Assembly (NCBI GenBank): GCA_024694965.1
Contig: JAILJC010000018.1
Coordinates: 1 to 34,775 of the forward strand
Source: Lachnospiraceae bacterium
GTDB taxonomy: Bacteria; Bacillota; Clostridia; Lachnospirales; Lachnospiraceae
Length of the DNA stretch: 34,775 nt
Direction: 5' to 3'
A program made the translations under genes and the position numbers. Shown piece after piece: positions 15,137 through 23,693 of this stretch; the stretch's first letter is position 1, and each line of letters begins with the position of its first letter. The notes beneath the pieces were generated by a model that did not search any database, had not been told where the DNA came from, and saw only the letters and a program-made list of their open reading frames with translations.

Positions 15137-16492
15137 CTAAAAGGGCATTCTGAACTTTCCCTTTTTACCCATTCCGTTCATCATTCCCGGCAGCTGTTTC
15201 ATCATCTTTCTTGACTGCTCAAACTGCTTGACAAGCCTGTTAACCTCGGAAATGTCTACACCTGCTCCCTTGGCTATCCTGTGCTTACGTGAAGGATTCA
15301 GTATATCCGGGTTCTGCCTTTCCTTCTTTGTCATAGAAAGGACGATCGCTTCGGTCCGTGCCATCTTCTTCTCGTCAATGGCATTTTCGATCTCCTGGGT
15401 TTTAATACCCATGCCAAGTCCCGGCATCATATTAAGAACACTTGAGAGTCCGCCCATCTTCTTCATCTGGTTCATGCTTTCAAGGTAATCTTCAAAATCG
15501 AATTTTCCCTTTTTAAGCTTGCGGGAAATCTCCTTCTCTTTATCCTCGTCGATATCAAGGTTTTCCTGTGCCTTTTCTATAAGAATCAGCACATCGCCCA
15601 TTCCGAGGATACGGCTCGCCATTCTGTCGGGATAGAACTGTTCAAGATCCGACAGCTTTTCACCCATGCCGACAAACAGTATCGGCTTGCCGGTCACGGC
15701 CTTTATCGAAAGGGCGGCTCCGCCTCGCGCATCCGAATCCATCTTTGAAAGGATAACTCCGTCGACGCCGATCTGCTCATTGAATGCGCTTGCCACGTTG
15801 ACTGCTTCCTGACCCGTCATCGCGTCGACCACAAGGAGTGTCTGGTTTACGCTTACACTCTCCTTTATATCCTGAAGCTCCTGCATCATCTCCTCATCTA
15901 TCTGGAGACGGCCGGCTGTATCTATCAGTACTATGTTATGTCCGTTTTTTCCGGCATGTTCGATCGCCGCTTTACAGATATCAACAGGCGAGTGTTTATC
16001 GCCTATCGAAAAAAAGTCAACCTCCTGCTTGCCGGCATTGAGTTCGAGCTGTTTAATGGCTGCGGGCCTGTAAACATCCGCCGCTACTAAAAGACACTTT
16101 TTACCCTTAAGCTTAAGCTTACCGGCGATCTTTGCCGCAGTGGTCGTCTTACCTGCACCCTGGAGGCCGCACATCATGATAACGGTCACAGCCTTACCCG
16201 GCTGGAGTGTGAGCTCCGTCGTCTCACTTCCCATAAGGGCGATCATTTCCTCATTGACGATCTTTATGACCATCTGCCCGGGGTTTAAGCCGTTCATTAC
16301 ATCCTGTCCGACAGCCCTCTCCTCAACGGACTTTACGAACTGTTTTACTACCCTGAAATTGACATCCGCCTCAAGCAGGGCAAGCTTTACTTCCTTAAGC
16401 GCCGCCTTAACGTCTTCCTCGGTAAGACGCCCCTTGCTCCTTAGTCCCTTGAATACATTCTGCAGTTTCTCGGTAAGGCTCTCAAATGCCAT
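15137..16492 (-). CDS. ffh: Signal recognition particle protein Ffh
   Basis: SRP54 GTPase that binds signal sequences and 4.5S/6S RNA and delivers ribosomes to FtsY, which is also in this window. 451 residues. N domain 1-90; G domain with P-loop GLQGAGKTT 109-117, DTAGR 191-195 and SKMD 249-252 (usually TKLD/TKMD); methionine-rich M domain from about 300, ending MMKQLPGMMNGMGKKGKFRM. Its ATG directly abuts the TAG of ylxM (no gap), so the two are translationally coupled. Normal length. Confidence 0.98.
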   Translation of the reverse strand: MAFESLTEKLQNVFKGLRSKGRLTEEDVKAALKEVKLALLEADVNFRVVKQFVKSVEERAVGQDVMNGLNPGQMVIKIVNEEMIALMGSETTELTLQPGKAVTVIMMCGLQGAGKTTTAAKIAGKLKLKGKKCLLVAADVYRPAAIKQLELNAGKQEVDFFSIGDKHSPVDICKAAIEHAGKNGHNIVLIDTAGRLQIDEEMMQELQDIKESVSVNQTLLVVDAMTGQEAVNVASAFNEQIGVDGVILSKMDSDARGGAALSIKAVTGKPILFVGMGEKLSDLEQFYPDRMASRILGMGDVLILIEKAQENLDIDEDKEKEISRKLKKGKFDFEDYLESMNQMKKMGGLSSVLNMMPGLGMGIKTQEIENAIDEKKMARTEAIVLSMTKKERQNPDILNPSRKHRIAKGAGVDISEVNRLVKQFEQSRKMMKQLPGMMNGMGKKGKFRMPF

Positions 16493-16825
16493 CTACAGTG
16501 TCTCCATAAGTTCCCTGCACAGGCTGCGGATCTTATCACCGCTGTCCGGCTTATTATCACCTGCCAGTGCATCTATCCTTCCGACCAGTTCCTTCACACT
16601 TTCAAACCTTGCGATCATGTGAAGCCTGTCCTCATAGCCCTGAAGTATCTTGTCGCACCGTTTTATGAGATCATGCACTCCCTGCCTTGTGATACCGTAT
16701 TCATCCGACAGTTCCTTTAAAGACAGGTCCTCATATACCGCGCTTTCATAAATGCGCCGCTGGTGCTCGGTAAGAAGCTCGCCGTAAAAATCATATAACA
16801 GGTTCTGCTCAACAATACGTTCCAT
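16493..16825 (-). CDS. ylxM: YlxM/p13-like putative SRP-associated HTH protein
   Basis: 110 residues if started at the ATG 16823-16825 (MERIVEQNLLYDFYGELLTE), which has AAGGAG 7 nt upstream. A start at 16846 is unlikely because it coincides with the predicted transcription start. The LTEHQRRIYE..YEDLSLKELSDEYGITRQGVHDLIKR segment is a sigma-70 region-4-like helix-turn-helix. The family always precedes ffh in Firmicutes; it has been proposed to act with SRP. First gene of the ylxM-ffh-rpsP-khpA operon. Confidence 0.94.
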   Translation of the reverse strand: MERIVEQNLLYDFYGELLTEHQRRIYESAVYEDLSLKELSDEYGITRQGVHDLIKRCDKILQGYEDRLHMIARFESVKELVGRIDALAGDNKPDSGDKIRSLCRELMETL

Positions 16826-16851
16826 ACCACCGCTCCTTACACACATGGACT

Positions 16852-16880
16852 AATATACACAAACAGAAAAGGGGTGTCAA
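16852..16880 (-). promoter_or_regulatory. sigma-A promoter of the ylxM-ffh operon, overlapping the ilvA terminator
   Basis: Minus-strand TTGACA (16875-16880), 17-bp spacer, TATATT (16852-16857). The perfect -35 box lies inside the 3' arm of the terminator stem of the preceding operon, so terminator and promoter share DNA. Confidence 0.85.
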
Positions 16881-16900
16881 GTATTTTTTCTTGACACCCC
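16871..16900 (-). terminator. Terminator closing the rnc-smc-ftsY-ilvA transcript
   Basis: Perfect 11-bp inverted repeat GGGGTGTCAAG / CTTGACACCCC (16871-16881 and 16890-16900) with an 8-nt A/T loop. On the minus strand it is followed by TTTTCTGTTT, a modest U-tract. On the plus strand it is followed by TTCTTTTT. It is 38 nt past the ilvA stop. Confidence 0.85.
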
Positions 16901-16938
16901 TTCTTTTTATCAAATATTACCTTTATATCATCGAAATC

Positions 16939-18150
16939 CTATATACTCGTGCGCACGATCTTGGGAAGATATTTACCGTCGGTAAGCGCATCTATTATCT
17001 GCTTCTTATGCTCGGTACCGAAAGCTTCAAGCGTTATCCTGAGTTCAACTGCGGCATTTCGGTTTGTCGATACGAACTGGTTGTGTTCGAGCTTTATTAC
17101 ATTTCCGTTCTGCTCCGCAATAAGAGCGGCCACCCTCGAGAGCTCTCCCGGCTTATCGGGAAGCAGTACCGATACGGTAAATATCCTGTCACGCATTATA
17201 AGTCCCTGCTGAACAACCGAAGACATGGTTATAACATCCATGTTTCCTCCGCTTAATATCGATACTATCTTTTTCCCTTTATCTTTAAGCTGCTTTAGAG
17301 CGGCCACAGTCAGCAGTCCCGAGTTTTCGACCACCATCTTGTGATTCTCTACCATATCAAGGAAGGAGACTATTATATCCTCATCGGGAACAGTAATGAT
17401 ATCATCGAGATTCTTCTGTACATAAGGGAAGATCTTTGCGCCCGGAGTTTTTACGGCAGTACCGTCGGCTATTGTATTAACACCGTCAAGAGTCACAACC
17501 TTGCCCGCCTCTATAGACGCCTTCATACACGCAGCCCCTGCGGGCTCAACGCCTATAACCTTTATCTTGGGATTCATAAGCTTTGCAAGTGTGGATACGC
17601 CTGCTGCCAGTCCGCCTCCTCCGATCGGTACAAGTATGTAATCAACAAGCGGAAGTTCCTTGAATATCTCCATCGCGATGGTTCCCTGCCCCGTGGCTAC
17701 CGCGGGATCGTCGAACGGATGGATGAAGGTATAGCCGTTTTCCTTTGCAAGGCGCAGAGCCTCAGTGCAGGCTTCGTCATAAACATCTCCGAACAATATG
17801 ACCTGGGCACCGTAATTCTTGGTCCTGTTTACCTTAATAAGGGGAGTTGTGGTCGGCATTACGATGACAGCCTTGCATCCGTACTCCTTTGCCGCATAGG
17901 CAACGCCCTGGGCATGATTACCGGCAGAGGCTGTAATGATGCCGCGCGACCTTTCGTCTTCGCTTAAGGTGCTCATCTTATAATATGCACCCCTTAACTT
18001 ATATGCGCCGGTCATCTGCATGTTCTCGGGCTTTAAATATACCTTGTTTCCTGTAAGCCTGCTTAAGTAACTGCTGTAAACAAGCTTTGTCTCAAGTGTG
18101 ACTTTTTTTACAAGTTCGCTCGCTTCCTCAAATTTCTCAAGTGTTAACAT
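16939..18150 (-). CDS. ilvA: Threonine ammonia-lyase with C-terminal ACT domain
   Basis: PLP enzyme turning threonine into 2-oxobutanoate and ammonia, first step to isoleucine or of threonine breakdown. Start chosen at ATG 18148-18150 (MLTLEKFEEASELV): GGAGG lies 6 nt upstream, inside the end of ftsY, so the genes overlap by 14 nt. 403 residues. PLP lysine Lys51 in MTGAYKLRGA, SAGNHAQG at 75-82, phosphate-binding GGGGLAAG 177-184, ACT regulatory domain 323-403 (PDKPGELSRVAALIAEQNGN). This is the short one-ACT type. The biosynthetic and catabolic roles cannot be separated from sequence alone; ilvA is the usual label. Being last in the SMC/FtsY operon is unusual for an amino-acid enzyme. Confidence 0.93.
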   Translation of the reverse strand: MLTLEKFEEASELVKKVTLETKLVYSSYLSRLTGNKVYLKPENMQMTGAYKLRGAYYKMSTLSEDERSRGIITASAGNHAQGVAYAAKEYGCKAVIVMPTTTPLIKVNRTKNYGAQVILFGDVYDEACTEALRLAKENGYTFIHPFDDPAVATGQGTIAMEIFKELPLVDYILVPIGGGGLAAGVSTLAKLMNPKIKVIGVEPAGAACMKASIEAGKVVTLDGVNTIADGTAVKTPGAKIFPYVQKNLDDIITVPDEDIIVSFLDMVENHKMVVENSGLLTVAALKQLKDKGKKIVSILSGGNMDVITMSSVVQQGLIMRDRIFTVSVLLPDKPGELSRVAALIAEQNGNVIKLEHNQFVSTNRNAAVELRITLEAFGTEHKKQIIDALTDGKYLPKIVRTSI

Positions 18151-19117
18151 CTTCATCCTCCGCATCTAAAGTCATATCATCAGCAGCCTCGTCTTCCGGA
18201 TCCTTGTTATCGGAAGCAAACAGCGCTTCCACAAATGCATCGGGATCAAACCGCTGAAGATCATCAAGTCCTTCGCCTACACCTATGAACTTAACGGGGA
18301 TGTTAAGCTCACTCTGTACTGCGATCGCTATCCCGCCCTTTGCCGTACCGTCAAGCTTTGTCATAATTATTCCGGTGGCATCGGCGGCCTCATGAAATTC
18401 CCTCGCCTGTATGAGTCCGTTCTGACCTGTGGTCCCGTCTATTACTACCAGGGTTTCCCGTAAAGCTTCGGGGTATTCCTTGTCGATTATCCTGTGTATC
18501 TTTTTAAGCTCCTCCATAAGGTTTTTCTTATTATGGAGCCTTCCCGCCGTATCGCATATCAGCATATCGGTATTCTTTGCCTTGGCCGAACGCAGGGCAT
18601 CGAAAACTACCGATGCGGGATCCTGGCCTTCGCTTCCCCTTACTATATCGACTCCGGCTCTGTTTGCCCATTCCGAGAGCTGTTCTCCGGCAGCTGCCCT
18701 GAATGTATCCGCCGCTGCCATCATTACCTTCTTTCCTTCCTTCTTATATATGGCAGCAAGCTTACCGATGCTCGTGGTTTTTCCGACTCCGTTAACTCCT
18801 ATGACAAGGATGACGGCCTTACCTTTTTCAAAATCATAAGCAGTCTCATCAAGGGTCATCTGCTCCTTGATCGAATCCATCAGGAACTTCCGGCTTTCAT
18901 CGGTGGTTTTTAAGTGCTCCGACTTCACTTTTTCCTTAAACTCATCAAGGATCACTCCTGTGGTGTTCACTCCGACATCACTCATTATAAGAAGCTCTTC
19001 GATCTCATCATAAAAATCGTCGTCTATCTCGCACGGAGTAAATACATTGTCGAAGCTTTTTGCTATATTATCCCTCGTCTTTGCGAGGCCGTTCTTCAGC
19101 TTATCAAATAATCCCAT
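18137..19117 (-). CDS. ftsY: SRP receptor GTPase FtsY
   Basis: Membrane-associated receptor for the SRP. 326 residues. N domain about 1-95 (MGLFDKLKNGLAKTRDNI), G domain with GVNGVGKTT 107-115, DTAGR 189-193 and TKLDG 253-257. The long acidic N-terminal A region of E. coli FtsY is absent, as in many Firmicutes. The C-terminus instead has an acidic tail of about 24 residues (DNKDPEDEAADDMTLDAEDE and after, 303-326), whose codons carry the ribosome-binding site and start of ilvA. It is 15 nt downstream of smc. Confidence 0.97.
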   Translation of the reverse strand: MGLFDKLKNGLAKTRDNIAKSFDNVFTPCEIDDDFYDEIEELLIMSDVGVNTTGVILDEFKEKVKSEHLKTTDESRKFLMDSIKEQMTLDETAYDFEKGKAVILVIGVNGVGKTTSIGKLAAIYKKEGKKVMMAAADTFRAAAGEQLSEWANRAGVDIVRGSEGQDPASVVFDALRSAKAKNTDMLICDTAGRLHNKKNLMEELKKIHRIIDKEYPEALRETLVVIDGTTGQNGLIQAREFHEAADATGIIMTKLDGTAKGGIAIAVQSELNIPVKFIGVGEGLDDLQRFDPDAFVEALFASDNKDPEDEAADDMTLDAEDEDVNT

Positions 19118-19132
19118 ATGTCCTCCGTAAGA

Positions 19133-22100
19133 TCAGTCGTCAAGATCTTTATCAATAAGGCTTACCGATACAAGTGTGGATACACCCTTCTCCTGCATGG
19201 TGATGCCGTAAAGCCTGTCTGCATGTTCCATCGTACCGCGTCTGTGTGTTATGACTATAAACTGCGTATGCTTTGTAAGCTTGTTAAGGTAGCCCGCAAA
19301 CCTTCCGACGTTAGATTCGTCAAGCGCAGCCTCGATCTCGTCGAGCAGACAGAACGGAGACGGCTTCAGGTTCTGGATGGCAAACAGGAGCGCTATTGCG
19401 GTGAGTGACTTTTCACCCCCGGAAAGCTGCATCATGTTCTGAAGCTTTTTACCGGGCGGCTGCGCCACAATGCTTATGCCGGCTTCAAGGATATCCTCGT
19501 CCTCCTGAAGCTTAAGGCTTCCCTTTCCTCCGCCGAACATTTCCTTGAATACCTTGTCAAACTCTTTCTCGATATCCTTAAACTTCTCGGTGAACTGTGT
19601 ACGCATTGCCTCGTCAAGCTCAGCCACTATGCCCTCAAGAGTCTTCTCGGCTTCAACCAGATCGTCATGCTGTCCCTTTAAGAATTCGTACTCCTCCATA
19701 AGTGTTTTGAATTCTTCAATGGCATTTACATTGACATCCCCGAGCCCCTTTATCGCTTCCCTGAGCTCCCGTATCGTCTTCCTCATGGCAGCCGCATCGG
19801 TGTACTCTTCGTTTCTCATCTTTGCGGCGGCGCTTAAGGTTATCTCATATTCATTCCACATATATCCGATGCGCTTTTCCTGTTCCTCGTCAATACGCTC
19901 TTTCTGATTGGTAAGGCGCATCACTTCCTTCTCAAGTCCGTTTATGCGTTTGTTAAGTTCCTCAGTGGACTCAAAGAAGGTCTTCTGCTTACGTGTCAGT
20001 TCCTCCTTCTGTTCCACTGCTTTCTTTACAGCTTCCTCATCACTGTCCTTGCTGTCCGATGAAGCGGCAAGAGTTTTTTCGATCTCCAGTATGTTATTGT
20101 TCTGGAATTCTATTTCCTGTTCTTCCGCCTTTATCTTGACATCGACCTCTGCAATCTCCGCATTTATCCTGTCTATCTCCTGCTGTGCCCTTGTCACGTC
20201 GGAAGAGGCATGTTCAAGGTCCCTTTCAAGCGACGTCACCTTAAGATCAATGTCAGTTACATTTAATACATGGGCCGATTCCTTATCCCTTAATCCGTCA
20301 AGCTCTTTTCCGTAAACACCGATGAGCTCCTCCAGTTCCTTCTCGCTCTTTTCGGATTCGCTTAACTTAAGTGTGATCTCTTCCTTGCTGTTGTTGATCT
20401 CGTTAACCTGCTGTTCAACATCACGGTTATCATTTTCAAGCGCGATATAACCGTTCATTGTCTCGTTCTTTATCTCCATTGCACGGTCAACACTCATCTG
20501 TGCGGTGTTCTGCTTTATGTACTGCTCCTGAAGGCTTTCCTGAAGCTCTTCTATCTTCTTTCTTACTTCCCTTCTTTTTTCCTTGGTGTTTTCGATTCCG
20601 TCCATGATCTCTTCGATCTTTTTAAGAGATTTCTTTACGGACTCCTCAAGCTCCTCTATCTCCCTCTTCCTTCCGAGAAGATTGCTTCCATTCTTGAACG
20701 CTCCTCCGGCCAGTGCTCCTCCGGGCGTAAGGTATTCTCCTTCAAGAGTCACTATCCTTAAAAGGTAGTTATATTTCTTTGCCATCTTAAGGGCATTGTC
20801 AACATGATCCGCAACAACGATCGCACCGAGCAGCTGACCCACCACATCGGAATACTTCTTATCGGCATGAACAAGTTCCGATGCCATGCCTATGAAGCCC
20901 TTCTCGTCACGCACTTCACTTTTGTTAAAATCACCCCTGTCCTTAACGCTGGTAAGGGGCATAAAAGTCGCCCGGCCGCCTTTGGTCTCCTTAAGCATCC
21001 TTATCATCTTTTTGGCGACTTCTTCATTTTCCGTCACTATATTCTGGATGTTTCCTCCGAGTGCGGTTTCTATTGCGGTCTCATATTCGCGGTCAACAGT
21101 GATGATATCCGCCACAACGCCAAGGATGCCCTTATTCTTTTCCTTCTGTTCCATCACCCTCTTAATACTGCTCCCGTAGCCGTCATAACGTTCGGCCAAG
21201 TTCTTCATCGTATCGAGGCGTGATTTTTCCTTATGATATGCTATCTGGGCATCGGAAAGCTTACGGTCACTCTCCTCCAAGTTTGACTTAAACTCGGCAA
21301 GCTGTTCCTCCATTACCTCGCGTTCCTGATCTGTCTTTAATATGCCCGCGCATATCTCATTTAATTCATCATTAAGCCTTTTTAATTCATCCTCCTGCTC
21401 CTTTTCCTCGGATTTTACCCGAAGGAGCCTGCTCTGGACTTCGGCCCGGTGTATCTTGGCCTGCTCGAGCATGGTATCGAAACGTGTGAGATCCGCTTTG
21501 ATGGCCGCCCGCTCATTAAGCATGCCTATGATGGTATTTTTGTTTGATTCTATCCCTTTATTAAGTTCCTCTATCTTTGCATGAACTTCGTTTAATTCTT
21601 TTCTTGCTTCATCACGTACACCGATAAGCTCTTTTAAGCTTGCATCGATCGCATCCTTTTTGACGTCGAACGCACCCTTTTCCTCGGTCTGTGCCTTGAG
21701 CCTTTCGCTTAAGGATTCCCGCTGCTCTTCGTAATGCTCCCTGTTGCTTTTTGCGGAATTTATCTTCTCCTTGTTTATGTTTATCTGACTCTCAAGACGC
21801 TCCTTCATTACAGCGCCCTCCGACAGACGGGAACGCATCTGTTCTATCTGAGTATCAAGGGCACCAAGCTCCTCCTCGACACGTGTGAATTCCTCTTTTA
21901 GGTCACTGTACTTCTGATTGTTGTCTTCAAGGTCGGCTCCCGCTATTTTAAGTTTTTCATCAAGCTCATTAAGAGATGATGCCGCCTTATCCGAATCCAT
22001 TAAAAACAGATTTACGTCAAGTGCCTTAAGCTGCTCCTTCCTGCTTAAGTACTCCTTTGCGACCCTGCTCTGTTCTTCGAGCGGGCCAACTCTTTTTTCC

Positions 22101-22693
22101 TTCTCCGCAAGTATATCGTTTACCCTTACAAGGTTTGCCTGTTCGTCCGCAAGCTTTTTAAGAGCGGTCGCCTTACGCTTTTTGAACTTAACTATACCGG
22201 CGGCTTCGTCAAACAGTTCCCTGCGTTCCTCGGGTTTACCGCTTAAGATCCTGTCAATCTGACCCTGACCGATGATCGAGTAACCCTCCTTACCGATACC
22301 GGTATCATAAAACATTTCGTATACGTCTTTTAAACGGCAGGGGGTTCCGTTAATAAGGTATTCGCTCTCACCCGACCGGTAAACCCGCCTTGAAACAGTC
22401 ACTTCTTCAAAATCGACGCTTAACTTATGATCCGAATTGTCAAGTGTTATAGCCACATATGCGTAACCCATCGGCTTACGCATCTCGGTACCGGAAAAGA
22501 TAACGTCCTGCATGTTGGAGCCGCGAAGCTGCTTCGCGCTCTGTTCACCCAGTACCCACCTTACCGCATCAGCTACATTACTCTTTCCGCTTCCGTTAGG
22601 TCCCACTATCGCGGTTATACCGTTATGGAAGTTAAATGTAAGCTTATTTGCAAATGATTTGAATCCGTGTATTTCAACACTTTTTAAATACAT
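19133..22693 (-). CDS. smc: Chromosome segregation protein SMC
   Basis: Condensin ATPase that compacts and separates chromosomes. 1186 residues, normal. Walker A GPNGSGKSN 31-39; long coiled coil about 165-500; hinge about 500-690 (ILGVVADIITVDREYETAIE, then GG-rich GGALAGGAFKNGS); second coiled coil to about 1000; ABC signature LSGGEKS about 1090-1096; Walker B FCLLDE about 1114-1119 followed by the D-loop region ALDESN. Lies 14 nt downstream of rnc and 15 nt upstream of ftsY, the classic rnc-smc-ftsY order. Confidence 0.98.
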   Translation of the reverse strand: MYLKSVEIHGFKSFANKLTFNFHNGITAIVGPNGSGKSNVADAVRWVLGEQSAKQLRGSNMQDVIFSGTEMRKPMGYAYVAITLDNSDHKLSVDFEEVTVSRRVYRSGESEYLINGTPCRLKDVYEMFYDTGIGKEGYSIIGQGQIDRILSGKPEERRELFDEAAGIVKFKKRKATALKKLADEQANLVRVNDILAEKEKRVGPLEEQSRVAKEYLSRKEQLKALDVNLFLMDSDKAASSLNELDEKLKIAGADLEDNNQKYSDLKEEFTRVEEELGALDTQIEQMRSRLSEGAVMKERLESQININKEKINSAKSNREHYEEQRESLSERLKAQTEEKGAFDVKKDAIDASLKELIGVRDEARKELNEVHAKIEELNKGIESNKNTIIGMLNERAAIKADLTRFDTMLEQAKIHRAEVQSRLLRVKSEEKEQEDELKRLNDELNEICAGILKTDQEREVMEEQLAEFKSNLEESDRKLSDAQIAYHKEKSRLDTMKNLAERYDGYGSSIKRVMEQKEKNKGILGVVADIITVDREYETAIETALGGNIQNIVTENEEVAKKMIRMLKETKGGRATFMPLTSVKDRGDFNKSEVRDEKGFIGMASELVHADKKYSDVVGQLLGAIVVADHVDNALKMAKKYNYLLRIVTLEGEYLTPGGALAGGAFKNGSNLLGRKREIEELEESVKKSLKKIEEIMDGIENTKEKRREVRKKIEELQESLQEQYIKQNTAQMSVDRAMEIKNETMNGYIALENDNRDVEQQVNEINNSKEEITLKLSESEKSEKELEELIGVYGKELDGLRDKESAHVLNVTDIDLKVTSLERDLEHASSDVTRAQQEIDRINAEIAEVDVKIKAEEQEIEFQNNNILEIEKTLAASSDSKDSDEEAVKKAVEQKEELTRKQKTFFESTEELNKRINGLEKEVMRLTNQKERIDEEQEKRIGYMWNEYEITLSAAAKMRNEEYTDAAAMRKTIRELREAIKGLGDVNVNAIEEFKTLMEEYEFLKGQHDDLVEAEKTLEGIVAELDEAMRTQFTEKFKDIEKEFDKVFKEMFGGGKGSLKLQEDEDILEAGISIVAQPPGKKLQNMMQLSGGEKSLTAIALLFAIQNLKPSPFCLLDEIEAALDESNVGRFAGYLNKLTKHTQFIVITHRRGTMEHADRLYGITMQEKGVSTLVSVSLIDKDLDD

Positions 22694-22707
22694 AACCTGC
22701 TCCGTTC

Positions 22708-23391
22708 CTAACTTCTGTTATATCGTTTAAGGGCTTCGTAAGCCGCGTTCTGCTCAGCCCTCTTTTTGCTGCTCCCGGACCCGCTTCCCAAAACCTTTCC
22801 GTTTATCAGGACATCCACCGAATACTTCTTATTGTGGTCAGGCCCGGCCTCACCGCTTAATACGTATTCCATTTCATAACCCTTGTCCTGAACGTACTCC
22901 TGAAGAGTGGTCTTTGAATCCTTAAATTCTATCTTATTCCTGTAATCCGTCAGCACATATCTTTCCACAAATGCCCTGGCGGTCTCAAGCCCGCCGTCAA
23001 GATACAGCGATCCTATAATAGCTTCAAACACATCCGAGATTATCGATTCCCGGCCCCTGCCTCCTGTCTTTTCCTCGCCCCTTCCGAGCAGGATGAAATC
23101 GTTAAGTTTTAACTCCCGTGCGCAATATGCAAGTGTCGGTTCGCAGACAAGGGCTGCCCTCATCTTGGTCATGTCACCTTCGCGCATGCCGGGATTGTCA
23201 TTATATAAAAATTCACTTACGGTAAGCTCAAGCACGGCATCTCCCAAAAACTCCAGGCGTTCGTAATCATCCGCGTTGTGCTTTTCATTCCTGTAAGAGC
23301 TGTGTGTCAGGGCACGTATCAAAAGACTGCTGTCATTATACTCATGTCCTATAAGCTCCTGCAGCTTTAAGTAACCGTCGGTATTGTTCAT
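22708..23391 (-). CDS. rnc: Ribonuclease III
   Basis: Double-strand-specific endoribonuclease for rRNA, mRNA and sRNA processing. Start chosen at ATG 23389-23391 (MNNTDGYLKLQELIG), with GAGAGG 6 nt upstream; the frame's longer version would run through the terminator hairpin. 228 residues. Catalytic signature ERLEFLGDAVLEL (residues 44-56, Glu47 and Asp51), second acidic site in DVFEAIIGSLYLDGG, and C-terminal dsRNA-binding domain starting near TTLQEYVQDKGYEMEY and ending KKRAEQNAAYEALKRY. A terminator lies between it and acpP, so it is probably expressed by partial read-through; I see no separate promoter. Confidence 0.96.
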   Translation of the reverse strand: MNNTDGYLKLQELIGHEYNDSSLLIRALTHSSYRNEKHNADDYERLEFLGDAVLELTVSEFLYNDNPGMREGDMTKMRAALVCEPTLAYCARELKLNDFILLGRGEEKTGGRGRESIISDVFEAIIGSLYLDGGLETARAFVERYVLTDYRNKIEFKDSKTTLQEYVQDKGYEMEYVLSGEAGPDHNKKYSVDVLINGKVLGSGSGSSKKRAEQNAAYEALKRYNRS

Positions 23392-23406
23392 TGGTTCCTC
23401 TCCAAT

Positions 23407-23435
23407 AAAAAAATGTGCTGCAAGCACATTTTTTT
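23407..23435 (-). terminator. Terminator/attenuator between acpP and rnc
   Basis: Perfect 13-bp inverted repeat: AAAAAAATGTGCT (23407-23419), 3-nt loop, AGCACATTTTTTT (23423-23435). On the minus strand the 3' arm ends in seven T, giving a Rho-independent terminator starting 5 nt past the acpP stop. It ends only about 16 nt before the rnc start codon and about 2-3 nt before the rnc ribosome-binding region, so it can also lower rnc expression. Confidence 0.88.
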
Positions 23436-23440
23436 AATGC

Positions 23441-23671
23441 TTAACTTAATGCGTTTCTGATCTGCTCCACGACATCCCCGACGGTTACTATCTTCTCCGC
23501 ATCCTCATTTGAGATCTCCACATCAAAGGTTTCTTCGATACCCATAATTATCTGAAACACATCAAGTGAATCCGCCCCGAGATCATCGGTGAACCTTGTG
23601 TCTTCACTGATCTCGTTTTCGTCAACGTTAAGTACCTCGGCGATTATCTTTTTAAGCTTCTCCAGTTCCAT
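23441..23671 (-). CDS. acpP: Acyl carrier protein
   Basis: 76-residue carrier for fatty-acid chains. The phosphopantetheine-bearing serine is Ser35 in GADSLDVFQ. Strongly acidic, four-helix pattern, normal length. GGAGG lies 8 nt before the ATG; 22 nt downstream of plsX, with which it forms a lipid-precursor operon. Terminator follows directly. Confidence 0.97.
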   Translation of the reverse strand: MELEKLKKIIAEVLNVDENEISEDTRFTDDLGADSLDVFQIIMGIEETFDVEISNEDAEKIVTVGDVVEQIRNALS

Positions 23672-23693
23672 AGTAAACCCTCCGATAACTGTA

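Noticed and set aside
23391-23427. Longer N-terminus for rnc starting at 23427
   Set aside because: It would have to be translated through the terminator hairpin; the ATG at 23389-23391 has a good ribosome-binding site and matches RNase III N-termini.
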